Below are positions 33,117-42,430 of a DNA stretch of 64,000 nucleotides, one piece after another. A program made the position numbers and the translations under genes. How positions within the stretch are numbered: position 1 is the first letter of the stretch; every line of letters begins with the position of its first letter. Source of the DNA: Aneurinibacillus sp. Ricciae_BoGa-3 (GTDB lineage Bacteria; Bacillota; Bacilli; Aneurinibacillales; Aneurinibacillaceae); assembly GCF_028421645.1 (NCBI RefSeq), contig NZ_CP116887.1, forward strand, positions 4,337,501 to 4,401,500, given 5' to 3'. Under the pieces are notes generated by a model. The model ran no database searches. It was given only the letters and a program-made list of their open reading frames with translations, and was not told the origin of the DNA.

Positions 33117-35093
33117 TTATAAAGTAAACTTGTTTATCAAGGTTTGCAGGTTTTCAGCCATTTTTGATAAAGAACTAGACGACGCTGTAATCTCTTGCAT
33201 AGAAGCTAATTGTTCTTCTGTAGAAGCCGATATATTTTGCATCCCGCCGGAAGTGTCCTCTGATACAGTTTTAATGAGATTAATAGATTGGAACACGTCT
33301 TCTGTTTCTGCTGACATTTTAACCATCGAAGCTGAAATCCCCTTGATTTGTTCCGTAACTTCTTTGATAGATTCCTGAATATCATTGAATGATTTACCAG
33401 CTGTATTTACTACATCAATACCTTCTTTCACTTGAGCGGTGGTTGTTTCCATTGTTTCTACAGCCTTTACGGTTTCTGTTTGGATGGCGGAAACCAACAC
33501 AGCAATTTGTTGAGCGGATTGGCCGGATTGTTCCGCTAATTTCCGTACTTCATCGGCTACGACTGAAAATCCACGCCCGTGCTCTCCCGCTCTAGCGGCT
33601 TCTATAGCCGCATTTAAAGCTAAAAGGTTGGTTTGTTCGGCAATATTGGTAATAACCTCAATAATTTTCCCAATCTCTTCCGAATGTTCGCCTAACTCTT
33701 TAATTACGGTTGATAATCCCATGACGGTTTCGTTAATTTCACTCATTTGATTCATGGTAGTACTAATCGCTTTGTTTCCTTGTTGTGATTTTTCCTCTGT
33801 TTCAACGGCCTTGTACGTTAAGCTTTCTGAATTAACTTCAATATCCTTCATATTTTGTGATAGGTTCATAATGATTTCCGTGGTCTTTTCTACGGTTTGT
33901 ACTTGATTGTCTGAGCCTACCGCTACTTCTTGAATAACATCAGCAATTTGCTCACTCGCTTTGCTATTTTGTTCAGCACTGGCTGTCAGTTGTTCAGAGT
34001 AAGCAGCTAATTGCGTTGTGTTTTCTGAAACTTCGTTAATAACGGCATGAAGGGAATCTGCCATTTCATTAAAATGATTACTGAGTTTGCCGAACTCGTC
34101 CGTTGAAGTGATTTCAATGCGTTCTTTCAAATCACCTTTGCTTATTTTATTCGTGGCTGACATAAGATGCATAAGAGGCCGTGTGAAGGAGCGGATGTTA
34201 AAGTAAATGATAATACCGCCAATCACTAAGAATACAAGTATAACCACTAACATGTTGTTGAAAATAGGGGCCGCTTCATTTTGAATCTCTTGAGAATCCA
34301 TGACACCGGCAAGTTTCCACCCAGTAGTAGGATTTGTTAGAAAGACCATTTCCTTTGGTTTGTTTTGAAGGGTAAACTGCATTTCGCCGGAATCTGAAGC
34401 GTACATCTGATCAATATAAGAACCGGTTGCGGCAGTACCACCCTCTATAGTTGGATTAAACAAGTAATTTTTTTCTTTATCCAACATCGTAACGTACCCA
34501 TTGTTTCCAATTTTTACGCCTTTTACGGTCTGTCCTAATTGAGCTAAACTAATATCGATCCCGATAACACCAGATCCGTCATTTAATGCTTTAGAAACTG
34601 TAATCACCATATTCTTAGCAGAAGCTGAGACATAGGGGCTCGAAATGACCACTTCTCCTTTGCGGGCAAGCGCATCTTTATACCAGCCCCTTTTACGCGC
34701 ATCGTAATCGGGAGGGTTCACAACAAAAGGAGAGCTAATGAATTTACCAGTTGATGTACCGATATAGACAAGCTGGCTTTCTTTATGTAAGGCTTGATAC
34801 TCATCAAATTTGTCTTTAAGTTGACTTAAATTTATAAGATTATTATTTTTTATAACCGGTTGTTGAGCTAAATAGTTTGCATCGCTTAATTTCGGACTGA
34901 TCATTTGATCAACAGCTTGATTTAATAGAGAAGTATTTTGTTGTGCTGCTTTAATTAGTTCGTTTCCTATGCGACTTTTTGCGGTTTCATATGAGAAATA
35001 TCCAATAAAGATGGCTGGCAAAAGTAGGATAAGGGCAAAAGATAGAATTAATTTACCTCTGATGCTTAAAGATTTTCCAAATCGTTTTTTCAT
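33117..35093 (-). CDS. methyl-accepting chemotaxis protein with dCACHE sensor
   Basis: 658 residues: an N-terminal membrane segment (~10-32), an extracellular double CACHE domain (~40-275), a second membrane segment (~280-302), HAMP (~303-355) and a cytoplasmic signalling domain with the conserved hairpin tip ([19 protein letters not shown]). dCACHE receptors of bacilli often sense amino acids (McpB of B. subtilis senses asparagine). It lies directly upstream of the secreted asparaginase on the same strand, which suggests an asparagine or aspartate ligand; that is inference. AAGGGGAG ribosome site before the ATG. Confidence 0.92.
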   Translation of the reverse strand: MKKRFGKSLSIRGKLILSFALILLLPAIFIGYFSYETAKSRIGNELIKAAQQNTSLLNQAVDQMISPKLSDANYLAQQPVIKNNNLINLSQLKDKFDEYQALHKESQLVYIGTSTGKFISSPFVVNPPDYDARKRGWYKDALARKGEVVISSPYVSASAKNMVITVSKALNDGSGVIGIDISLAQLGQTVKGVKIGNNGYVTMLDKEKNYLFNPTIEGGTAATGSYIDQMYASDSGEMQFTLQNKPKEMVFLTNPTTGWKLAGVMDSQEIQNEAAPIFNNMLVVILVFLVIGGIIIYFNIRSFTRPLMHLMSATNKISKGDLKERIEITSTDEFGKLSNHFNEMADSLHAVINEVSENTTQLAAYSEQLTASAEQNSKASEQIADVIQEVAVGSDNQVQTVEKTTEIIMNLSQNMKDIEVNSESLTYKAVETEEKSQQGNKAISTTMNQMSEINETVMGLSTVIKELGEHSEEIGKIIEVITNIAEQTNLLALNAAIEAARAGEHGRGFSVVADEVRKLAEQSGQSAQQIAVLVSAIQTETVKAVETMETTTAQVKEGIDVVNTAGKSFNDIQESIKEVTEQIKGISASMVKMSAETEDVFQSINLIKTVSEDTSGGMQNISASTEEQLASMQEITASSSSLSKMAENLQTLINKFTL

Positions 35094-35418
35094 GTTAATC
35101 TCCCCTTAAAGCAACACTCAGACTTTGTATAAATTCAAAATGTGACTAGGTAAAAATAACGGGATTTCTTAACTAATCACACGTCTACATACACTCATCT
35201 CCCTTTTTTCTGTAGATATATTTCCCTAACACTAATGCATTTTATATGTTTTTTATAAATTATTAAACGTATTTCTCTAAAGATAAGCAATACTACCTAT
35301 GCGTCATTGTAATTGATATAATGCATCTTTCGAGTGGCTAGATAAAATAATAGATTTTTTACACGATTAAATATCATTTGTATATAAACGTTTTCGAAAA
35401 ATTACTGACGTATTTTTA
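35094..35418. other. intergenic region upstream of the chemoreceptor gene
   Basis: AT-rich DNA holding the chemoreceptor promoter region and the decayed 5' part of the marR remnant. I could not find a convincing SigD or SigA promoter. Confidence 0.3.
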
Positions 35419-35664
35419 CTCAGTAAATCGATACGGTTGCATAAAAACAGATTGGTAATTAGAGACCGAGATGAAAATGACCGCAGAGTTGTTTTTATCC
35501 ATTTAACAGAGAAAGGAAAAGAAGTCTTAGAAAAAGCCAAACAAAGGCGATTTGAAATAATTTCTTATTATTTTAAGCATTTAGAGTCGGAGCAACTGGA
35601 AAATTTGGTGCAGATTTATGAGAAATTGGCTCGAATTGCATCAACAGTGGAAGACATTAATTAA
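35419..35664 (+). pseudogene. MarR-family regulator, 5'-truncated remnant
   Basis: The last ~75 residues of a MarR regulator: the wing (RLVIRDRDENDRRVVFIHLT, just inside the frame) and the C-terminal dimer helices. The recognition helix and the N-terminal ~65 residues are missing; the DNA upstream does not encode them in any frame. No ribosome site precedes the fragment. It is probably the remains of a regulator-plus-transporter unit. Confidence 0.75.
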
Positions 35665-35704
35665 ATGAATTTTAAATTTCATTATGAAAACGGAGTAATA
35701 TAGT

Positions 35705-35839
35705 ATGAGAGGAGAAAATAAAATATCGGAACCGATAATAAAACCAATTGAAAAAGACTATGAAAGTACAAAACACCGTAGGATTTTAATCTTAGGCGCC
35801 CATTACACTTTTCTTTCGCTCGCCGATTACTTGAATTAA
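35705..35839 (+). CDS. short frame after the marR remnant, possibly a truncated gene
   Basis: A 44-codon frame with a weak GGAG before the ATG. Its N-terminus is charged and then turns hydrophobic (RRILILGAHYTFLSLADYLN, ~25-44), like the start of a transporter that has lost everything after the first half-helix. MarR genes are often followed by multidrug transporters, so a truncated transporter is plausible. Its stop codon lies inside a terminator stem. Low confidence that it is functional. Confidence 0.35.
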   Translation: MRGENKISEPIIKPIEKDYESTKHRRILILGAHYTFLSLADYLN

Positions 35840-35853
35840 GTAATCGACTTTTT
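35824..35853 (+). terminator. terminator after the marR remnant
   Basis: CGATTACTT (35824-35832) pairs with AAGTAATCG (35838-35846), followed by ACTTTTTATT. Confidence 0.75.
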
Positions 35854-35928
35854 ATTCTAATACCTTATATAAAATGCCCGTGCTGCTCTCCGGAACCACT
35901 GAGTAAAATAACCTGCTCCTCAGATTAC

Positions 35929-36480
35929 CTAAGTAACAATAGCATCGATTAATGCATTTTTTAACTGCACTAGCAAATCCCTGGTAACGTTATCTTTCAA
36001 ATTCCCTTCACTGTCAAACTTTTCACGAGTGTATCCAACCTGTACAATCGGTCTATTTATCACCTTCATATTCAAAGCGAACATTACATCTCGCAGATGA
36101 CTTTGTGACACTCCAACTCCAATAGCTGCAGCCCCAATAAGAGCAACAGGTTTACCTGCTAGTTTTGTTTGTAACGACCGGCGTGATACCCATTCTAATG
36201 CATTTTTAAGTACGCCTGTATAAGACAGATTATACTCAGGTGAGCTAATTACCAAAGCATCAGCAGAATCCAATGTTTCTTTAAGTTTTAAAACCGCTTC
36301 TGGATAGGGTTGTTCTCGGTCTTCATTAAAAAACGGGATTTCTGAAATATCCGCTAAGGTAAACTTAATATTATCTGGTAATTCCTGCTCGAAAGCACGT
36401 AATAATCCAAGGTTATGAGAATGTTTACGTAAACTCCCACATATTCCAACGATATGCAATTCTGACCTTAATGATTGCAA
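35929..36480 (-). CDS. NADPH-dependent FMN reductase family protein
   Basis: 183 residues, flavodoxin-like fold of the ChrR/YieF/azoreductase family that reduces quinones, azo dyes or chromate with NAD(P)H. Motifs: GICGSLRKHSHN (~12-23, FMN phosphate loop), ISSPEYNLSYTGVLKNALEW (~78-97) and LIGAAAIGVGVSQ (~113-125). Start ATG with AAAAGGAG upstream. It converges on the marR remnant region; the neighbouring MarR debris might be an old redox-responsive regulator. Confidence 0.85.
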   Translation of the reverse strand: MQSLRSELHIVGICGSLRKHSHNLGLLRAFEQELPDNIKFTLADISEIPFFNEDREQPYPEAVLKLKETLDSADALVISSPEYNLSYTGVLKNALEWVSRRSLQTKLAGKPVALIGAAAIGVGVSQSHLRDVMFALNMKVINRPIVQVGYTREKFDSEGNLKDNVTRDLLVQLKNALIDAIVT

Positions 36481-36658
36481 TTTTGAATTCTCCTTTTAAT
36501 TAATCTATGTAAACAGTTTTATAATAACAAAAAGTCCTTCTCTCCGTCCATGTATAGGTAAAAATTATTACGTTTATCACCTCTATATATTTCAATTATT
36601 TAGTAAATTATGCGAAAATAATCCTAACTTAACAAGGGGGAATATCATCCTTTGAACG

Positions 36659-37051
36659 ATGGAGAGAGATATTTCCTGTATGTTCTTTGCAGGGCTTTTA
36701 GGTGCTACAACAGACAATATTATTCAGCATTACGCTTTATGGACTTATCCAACAAATCATCCCTTAATCCCCCTTATAGGCGATGACTGGGGTATCTATA
36801 TTGTCGTTACATACTTATTTATCCAATGGCTACCTGAACGGCAGACATACTGCTGGCTATCTCTTTACATATTGGTCTTTGCAACCATTGGTATCACTAT
36901 TGAATGGATACATGTGGTTACCCACCATATGACACATGAGAAATGGTGGAATTATGGATGGTCATACCTTGCTAATTTTTTCTTATATATGATTTTTTAT
37001 TATTTCCATAAGGTCTTTCAATTAGAGAAACTAAGTATTCAGGGGAAATGA
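36659..37051 (+). CDS. CBO0543 family integral membrane protein
   Basis: 130 residues with about four membrane segments, resembling the CBO0543 family of small Firmicute membrane proteins of unknown function. The frame is closed by a TGA just before the ATG at 36659, and the AAGGGGG ribosome-like site is 20 bp upstream. The family usually has an extra N-terminal helix, so this copy may be slightly truncated, or the start may be the ATG at 36680. Conserved-looking WNYGWSYLANF and IEWIHVVTHH stretches are present. Confidence 0.65.
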   Translation: MERDISCMFFAGLLGATTDNIIQHYALWTYPTNHPLIPLIGDDWGIYIVVTYLFIQWLPERQTYCWLSLYILVFATIGITIEWIHVVTHHMTHEKWWNYGWSYLANFFLYMIFYYFHKVFQLEKLSIQGK

Positions 37052-37142
37052 GTTACCGCGGAATCGTTCATTAAAAAATTAAGCACCATGAATAATATTG
37101 AACTATTGGTATCACTAAAAGAAGAATAAAAATAGAGGAAAA

Positions 37143-37170
37143 GACAAAAAAGCCGTTTCATGGAAACGGC
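37143..37170. terminator. terminator between the CBO0543-like gene and the two-repeat protein gene
   Basis: AGCCGTTTC (37149-37157) pairs with GAAACGGCT (37161-37169) around ATG, with a six-T run on the minus strand. Confidence 0.8.
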
Positions 37171-37194
37171 TGATTCATATGATGTAACGGTATT

Positions 37195-37590
37195 TTAGCT
37201 ACCTAAAAAGGGGCGACGGATAACCGTACAACGACGAACCCCTTTTGCAATTAATCGACGAGCTAGCGCTAAAGGAATTCGTAACAGTACAGCATTATCT
37301 GTACTGTTTTCCACATCAAAAATAGAAAACGCACGACCATTATCGATAAAGATACATTTAAACTCCACTTTAGTACCTGGAGTAGGACGCGGTCTCTTAT
37401 TTGTGATCGGACATAGTTTTAATCCACCACTAAGAAGTCGTCTAGCTTGTTCAGCCGTAATACGAATAATGATAATCGGGTCAATTTCTACTCCAGGAGC
37501 CTTTGCTTCAATCTCAGCCAATAAGAAAAAGCGTCCATTGTTGTTAATAATACATCTCGAACCAATTTCCACCGTAGCTGTTGTTGCCAT
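37195..37590 (-). CDS. two-repeat hypothetical protein
   Basis: 131 residues from the ATG at 37590 (GGGGAGG 8 bp upstream; an in-frame GTG overlaps the ribosome site). The protein is an internal duplication. Unit 1 has CIINNNGRFFLLAEIE ... ARRLLSGGLKLCPI; unit 2 has CIFIDNGRAFSIFDVE ... ARRLIAKGVRRCTVI. Each unit of about 55 residues has a Cys, an NGR turn, a beta-rich middle, an ARRL helix and a second Cys. There is no signal peptide. I do not recognise the family; small Cys-containing duplicated proteins in bacilli are sometimes spore coat components, but nothing here proves that. Confidence 0.65.
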   Translation of the reverse strand: MATTATVEIGSRCIINNNGRFFLLAEIEAKAPGVEIDPIIIIRITAEQARRLLSGGLKLCPITNKRPRPTPGTKVEFKCIFIDNGRAFSIFDVENSTDNAVLLRIPLALARRLIAKGVRRCTVIRRPFLGS

Positions 37591-37804
37591 TTTTATCACC
37601 TCCCCTATATAAATATGAGAACAAGCTATGAGGTGATATAGACAACCGTTTCTTTAATACAAAATGAGCGGTGATAAAGAGCCTTTATATTGCATGTCCT
37701 TCCTGATATGCAGAAAAGGCTGCTGAGAAATTAGAAAGCATGTTGTTGAAATAAACCCTGACACAGCACTTTAAAAAGTTGGCACACCATAGACACACCA
37801 GCCG

Positions 37805-37836
37805 CAAAAAAAAGGCCACTCGGATGAGTGGCCTTA
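37805..37836 (-). terminator. terminator of tRNA-Thr
   Basis: AGGCCACTC (37813-37821) pairs with GAGTGGCCT (37826-37834), with eight T following on the minus strand, 36 bp beyond the tRNA 3' end. Confidence 0.85.
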
Positions 37837-37871
37837 TGTATCAAAACGCAGTAATATTAAGTGTTTGTGGA

Positions 37872-37945
37872 TGGTGCTCCCACGCGGAATCGAACCACGA
37901 ACTGATCATTACGAGTGATCTGTTATACCGTTTAACTATAGGAGC
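37872..37945 (-). tRNA. tRNA-Thr (anticodon CGT)
   Basis: A 74-nt cloverleaf: acceptor GCTCCTA/TGGGAGC (one G-U), D stem GTTA/TAAC, anticodon stem GATCA/TGATC with loop CTCGTAA (anticodon CGT, reads ACG), T stem CGTGG/CCGCG with loop TTCGATT, and an encoded CCA. It forms a single-gene unit with a consensus promoter and terminator. Confidence 0.88.
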
Positions 37946-37965
37946 AATTTTTATCAACGAAAAAT

Positions 37966-37994
37966 ATTATATACCCTAAAAAATCATGTGTCAA
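37966..37994 (-). promoter_or_regulatory. consensus SigA promoter of tRNA-Thr
   Basis: On the minus strand a perfect TTGACA (37994-37989), 17-bp spacer and perfect TATAAT (37971-37966), 20 bp before the tRNA 5' end. Confidence 0.88.
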
Positions 37995-38240
37995 TATGCA
38001 ACTTCAAAAAAACAAGCTTAAAATATGCTAATAAAAGCAAAATACAAAAAATAGAGGATAGATTTAAACGGATTGTTATCCCCTTAACTCTATCCTACTT
38101 TGTACGTAGAGTTTGCCGTTTCACATCGCCCAGCAGAAATATGCCCTGCAGCATGCGGTTACAGGGGAGTTTCTTGTTTATCTAAACGGAAAGAAATGAG
38201 GTTAATTCTCCGGCCAAATTTCCGTTACTACCTCTCCATT
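37995..38240. other. intergenic region between tRNA-Thr and ugd
   Basis: No credible gene. AACGGAAA/TTTCCGTT (about 38188-38226) form a stem with a long loop just past the ugd stop and may act as a weak terminator. Confidence 0.3.
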
Positions 38241-39542
38241 TTACATTGGAGGACGGCCTATAGAAAGGTAAATAAGATGATGTTCTTTTGCATGCTGCCG
38301 CATATACTCCCAAGAGAACATGTTTCTCCCGTCAATGATAAGAGGAAAACGAAGCGCTTTACTGATAATACTCCAATCAAGATCCCGGAATTCCTCCCAT
38401 TCGGTTAGAATGATAAGCGAATCGCAGGAATCGGCAGCCAGGTACATATCGCGATGCACGGTCACCCCTTGCACCGGATACGTATGAACAAGCGGATCAT
38501 AAACGTGTACATCTGCCCCTTCGGCTATACATAACTGACTTACTGCGAGTGAAGAGGCTTCGCGAATGTCGTCCGTCATCGGTTTAAATGTAAGACCAAA
38601 TAAAGCAATTTTTTTACCAATTAAGGATCCCAAATACTTTTTTGCTTTGTTTACAATAGCGCGCGGTCGTTCATTGTTAATGGCCTCTATGGAATCAAGA
38701 AGCGGAAGTTCACATTCCCACTTTTGTCCAAGCGTTTTAAGCGCTTTGATGTCTTTCGGAAAGCAAGAACCGCCGTATCCCGCTCCGGCCTGGAGGAAAG
38801 AAGCTCCAATTCGTTTATCTAATCCCATTCCTTTTGCGACATCTTCAATATTTGCACCAAGATTTTCGGCCAAGTCTGCAATCATGTTGATATACGAAAT
38901 TTTCATTGCCAAAAAGACGTTTGAGGCATATTTAATAAGTTCTGCACTGGAGCGGTTACAGAAGTGAAACGGGGCTGAAACACCGTTGTAAAGGGTGCGC
39001 ATTATATTTCGCGCCGTTTCTGAGGCACAACCCACAACAATCCGGTCAGGATGGAAGAAGTCATGCACGGCATTCCCTTGACGAAGAAATTCGGGATTAT
39101 GAACCACATCAATTGGATGATGATCGGATGACAGCTGATGTAAAAAAACATCAATTGCATCCGTAGTTCCAACCGGCACGGTACTTTTTATGATAAGTAA
39201 TTTATTTGTCAGATTATAAGCTGCAAGGTCATGTACCACGGACCATAAGTGTGACAAATCAGCGTCTCCATCGGGTTGAGATGGCGTACCAACCGCAATG
39301 AGTAAAACTTCAGCTTCTTCAATGGCAAAATCCATGTTGGTTGTATAGCGAATTCGTTCACTTCTTCTCGCTTCTTTTAATAGACCATCCAGTCCCATTT
39401 CCCAGATGGGTAGTTCGCCTGACGTCAAGGTGGTGATCTTTTCGACGGAAATGTCAGCGCAAATAACCTGGTGCCCCAGGTTCGCCAGGCAGGCTCCCGT
39501 AACCAAACCTACATATCCGGTTCCTATGACAGTAACTTTCAT
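38241..39542 (-). CDS. ugd: UDP-glucose 6-dehydrogenase
   Basis: 433 residues, normal for Ugd/TuaD, oxidising UDP-glucose to UDP-glucuronate with two NAD+. Motifs: Rossmann GTGYVGLVTGACLA (7-20), the SSAELIKYASNVFLAMKISY segment, and catalytic Cys in AGYGGSCFPKDIKAL (~255-269). It lies 24 bp downstream of a GT4 glycosyltransferase gene on the same strand; the pair would supply and use UDP-glucuronate, for example for a glucuronosyl lipid or teichuronic-type polymer. No polymerase or flippase is adjacent. Confidence 0.94.
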   Translation of the reverse strand: MKVTVIGTGYVGLVTGACLANLGHQVICADISVEKITTLTSGELPIWEMGLDGLLKEARRSERIRYTTNMDFAIEEAEVLLIAVGTPSQPDGDADLSHLWSVVHDLAAYNLTNKLLIIKSTVPVGTTDAIDVFLHQLSSDHHPIDVVHNPEFLRQGNAVHDFFHPDRIVVGCASETARNIMRTLYNGVSAPFHFCNRSSAELIKYASNVFLAMKISYINMIADLAENLGANIEDVAKGMGLDKRIGASFLQAGAGYGGSCFPKDIKALKTLGQKWECELPLLDSIEAINNERPRAIVNKAKKYLGSLIGKKIALFGLTFKPMTDDIREASSLAVSQLCIAEGADVHVYDPLVHTYPVQGVTVHRDMYLAADSCDSLIILTEWEEFRDLDWSIISKALRFPLIIDGRNMFSWEYMRQHAKEHHLIYLSIGRPPM

Positions 39543-39566
39543 CTGACAAGTCCCCCTTCTCTCTGC

Positions 39567-40727
39567 TCAGGCCGAGTCTATATTTCCATCATCCGGGGAT
39601 TTACTCAGAAAAATAACCCTCTCATAACAGGTAAGCAGTTCGTCGAAAATCGCTTCCCATGACTGGGTTAGGGCATAGCGGCGCGCCTGTTGTTTCATTT
39701 CCTTTAAAAGGTCCGCATCTTTTATTGCTGCCGTAACCGCATCGGCAAATGATTGAGCATCACGCGGCGGACATAACATTCCGGTAACTTTATGCTGAAT
39801 GATTTCTTGCACCCCCCCGGCTTGAGCTCCAACGGCCGGCGTTCCTGATGCCATCGCTTCAAGCACCACATTACCGAAGGTCTCCGTACTGGAAGGAAAA
39901 ACGAACAAATCTGCTGCCGCGTAGGCTTCGGCCAAAGCTTCTCCTTGTAAGTAACCTGTAAATGTCACATTGTTTGTGGGGAATTGGGTACGTAATTTAT
40001 CGAGCAGGGGCCCATCACCAACCAGAAGCCAGTGAATGTCGCCGGATAAAGGGGCGGGTATTCGTCTCATTACTTCCAATAGGATATCGAGGTCTTTTTC
40101 CGGAGCCATTCTGCCGACATACAGACAAAGTAAACGGGCATTAATATTGTATTTCTTCCGTATCTGGCCATTGTTTTTGGCAGGGGTAAAAAGATGGCAG
40201 TCAACCCCGCGCTTCCAAAGTCCCAATCTGAAAATCCCATGGCTTCGCAGATGTCTCTTGGTCTCTTCGGAAGGCACCAATGTCATCGCGCATGAGTGAT
40301 GAAACCAGCGGATGTAACGCCATAGCCAATATGAGACGGCTTGCAGCCGGTAGTACTCCAAATAACGTTCAAAATGTGTGTGGTAGGAAGCAATATGGGG
40401 GATTTTATATTTCTTGCCATAGTACAGACCGCATAAACCGATGTTAAAAGGGGTAGCGATATGAATGAGGTCAGGCTGAAATGTTTGCAGACTGTTGCGA
40501 ACGGAAAAGTAATTGGGAAAAGCAATACGGCATTCCGGATATAGAAAGAAAGGGAGGCTGGCAAAACGATGGATATTACTTGCAAATAAATCTTGGTCAG
40601 TAACGTCCGGGATAAAAACTTGATGAGTAATTTTCCGGTGTTCAAGATGCCTGACAAGCTTTTGCAGCGTTAAGGCCACTCCGTTTACCTGCGGGTAATA
40701 AGTATCCGTAAACAGCGCAAGCCGCAT
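39567..40727 (-). CDS. GT4-family glycosyltransferase
   Basis: 386 residues, GT-B fold. The N-terminal FTDTYYPQVNGVALTLQKLV (~6-25) and HIASYHTHFERYL (~109-121) segments match the MgtA/diacylglycerol glycosyltransferase group. The C-terminal nucleotide-binding half has YVGRMAPEKDLDILLEV and the E-x7-E motif in PSSTETFGNVVLEAMASG (~277-294). No membrane segment; peripheral association is likely. Coupled to ugd, it may transfer glucuronate to diacylglycerol, though the donor cannot be read from sequence. The AAGGAGGG ribosome site is strong. Confidence 0.85.
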   Translation of the reverse strand: MRLALFTDTYYPQVNGVALTLQKLVRHLEHRKITHQVFIPDVTDQDLFASNIHRFASLPFFLYPECRIAFPNYFSVRNSLQTFQPDLIHIATPFNIGLCGLYYGKKYKIPHIASYHTHFERYLEYYRLQAVSYWLWRYIRWFHHSCAMTLVPSEETKRHLRSHGIFRLGLWKRGVDCHLFTPAKNNGQIRKKYNINARLLCLYVGRMAPEKDLDILLEVMRRIPAPLSGDIHWLLVGDGPLLDKLRTQFPTNNVTFTGYLQGEALAEAYAAADLFVFPSSTETFGNVVLEAMASGTPAVGAQAGGVQEIIQHKVTGMLCPPRDAQSFADAVTAAIKDADLLKEMKQQARRYALTQSWEAIFDELLTCYERVIFLSKSPDDGNIDSA

Positions 40728-41050
40728 TTTATCACCCTCCTTGTGATCCTCTTTTCTCCTCCGTTATACAATATTCGCTTTTAACATACTGATAAGTTAT
40801 TACACTTTATATGAAGTATAAGGAATATTTACAATCAGCTTAAATGATTCTTCATTTAAAATTCACAGCAGCTTCATAAAGAAATATATGCCAAAATGTT
40901 CAAATAAATTTATTAAATAAAATGGGGGCTGACACCCAAAGGATCATTTACATCTCCTTGGGTATTAGCCCCTTAACTAACAGTGTAACTAATGGATTTA
41001 GCAGTCGTATCTCTTTTAATTTACATGGTGAAGGCTCTGTTTTTATTAGG
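40728..41050. other. intergenic region with a long compound hairpin
   Basis: AT-rich. A compound hairpin at 40924-40972 (outer GGGGCT/AGCCCC, inner ACCCAAAGGA/TCCTTGGGT) lies about 80 bp beyond the ald stop; on the minus strand it is followed by ATTTTATTT and may be the ald terminator. The remainder is the presumed leader and promoter of the glycosyltransferase gene. Confidence 0.5.
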
Positions 41051-42181
41051 CTAGACGGTTTTTCCGCCCGCTAATACGTCGTTGATATCGATGTATTGAT
41101 AGCTAAGCGCGTCCGCTACACCCTTAAAGGTGATTTTGCCATCGATCACGTTGAAGCCTTTTGCAAGGGCTTTGTTGCTGCGTGCCGCTTCCAGGTAACC
41201 CTTGGTTGCAAGCTGCACGGCATACGGCATAGTAGAATTTGTTAGAGCGAGCGTAGATGTACGGGCTACAGCACCAGGCATATTGGCTACAGCGTAGTGA
41301 ACAACGCCATGTTTTACGTATGTCGGTTCGCTGTGGGTGGTGATTCTGTCGATGGTTTCAATAGAGCCACCCTGGTCAATAGCTACGTCAACGATTACAG
41401 AACCTTCTTCCATTTGTTTAACCATGTCTTCCGTAACAAGGCGAGGAGCGCGTGCGCCGGGAATCAGCACAGCACCGATTAAGAGATCCGCATCTTTTAC
41501 AGCTTTGGCAATGTTATAGCGGTTAGACATGAGTGTCTGAACGCGCCCGCCAAACACCTCATCGAGGTAGCGTAGGCGGTCGGGGTTAATATCAAGCAAA
41601 GTCACGCGGGCACCCATTCCCAGTGCGATTTTTGCAGCATTTGTACCAACAATTCCGCCACCCACTACGGTTACTTTAGCAGCTTCAACACCTGGCACAC
41701 CACCGAGCAGAATGCCTTTGCCGCCTTCAAATTTTTCAAGGAATTGAGCACCTATTTGAACAGCCATGCGGCCTGCTACTTCACTCATCGGAGAAAGGAG
41801 CGGCAGCGCACCGTTATCAAGCTGCACGGTCTCATAAGCAATCGCGATGACCTTTTTATCGATAAGGGCTTTCGTCAGTTCTGGTTCCGGAGCAAGGTGA
41901 AGATACGTAAACAGCACAAGCCCCTCACGGAAAAATTGGAACTCTTCTTCAAGCGGCTCCTTCACTTTCATTATCATATCAGCAGACCAGGCCTCTTTTG
42001 CGGTTGCAACAATTTTGGCACCCTCTGCTTTATATTCCTGGTCACTAAAGCCGCTGCCAAGACCTGCGTTGGTTTCAATGATAACTTTCTGGCCAGCATG
42101 CACAAGCTGTGCAACACCGGCTGGCGTAATAGCTACACGATTTTCATTATTTTTAATTTCTTTAGGAATCCCAACGATCAT
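41051..42181 (-). CDS. ald: alanine dehydrogenase
   Basis: 376 residues, standard for Ald, which deaminates L-alanine to pyruvate and ammonium with NAD+ and supports growth on alanine and sporulation. Motifs: [20 protein letters not shown] (1-20), MKVKEP with the substrate Lys (~74), catalytic His in [11 protein letters not shown] (~96), NAD-binding [18 protein letters not shown] (~173-190). AGGAGG ribosome site. The PucR-type gene adeR lies upstream on the same strand, with a palindromic operator between. Confidence 0.96.
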   Translation of the reverse strand: MIVGIPKEIKNNENRVAITPAGVAQLVHAGQKVIIETNAGLGSGFSDQEYKAEGAKIVATAKEAWSADMIMKVKEPLEEEFQFFREGLVLFTYLHLAPEPELTKALIDKKVIAIAYETVQLDNGALPLLSPMSEVAGRMAVQIGAQFLEKFEGGKGILLGGVPGVEAAKVTVVGGGIVGTNAAKIALGMGARVTLLDINPDRLRYLDEVFGGRVQTLMSNRYNIAKAVKDADLLIGAVLIPGARAPRLVTEDMVKQMEEGSVIVDVAIDQGGSIETIDRITTHSEPTYVKHGVVHYAVANMPGAVARTSTLALTNSTMPYAVQLATKGYLEAARSNKALAKGFNVIDGKITFKGVADALSYQYIDINDVLAGGKTV

Positions 42182-42319
42182 CGCAATAATTCCTCCTACT
42201 ATTATAAGCCCTAAAGGACCTATAATGTCTATTCAGTATTAGCACGTCTTTCTTATAAATATTTTATGTTTATTTCGTCATAATTTCTTTGTTTCAAAGT
42301 TTAAAATTGTATAATGTTA

Positions 42320-42337
42320 TTTGTGTATTTACACAAA
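42320..42337. promoter_or_regulatory. palindromic operator between adeR and ald
   Basis: TTTGTGTA-TT-TACACAAA is a perfect 8-bp-arm palindrome about 140 bp upstream of ald. It is a natural candidate for AdeR binding; the assignment is inference. Confidence 0.5.
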
Positions 42338-42399
42338 ATAGCGGTTCCATGTCCTTATTGTTGAAAACTTATCCCTTTATGCACCCGCAAATAGCCTAA

Positions 42400-42430
42400 T
42401 TAAAAACATCCGCCCACAGAGGCGGATGCT
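42400..42430 (-). terminator. terminator of adeR
   Basis: CATCCGCC (42407-42414) pairs with GGCGGATG (42421-42428), T run on the minus strand. It overlaps the adeR stop. Confidence 0.8.

Noticed and set aside
37195..37590. Reading the duplicated units as a CRISPR-like or tandem DNA repeat
   Set aside because: The repetition is at protein level with diverged DNA; there are only two units and no spacer structure.
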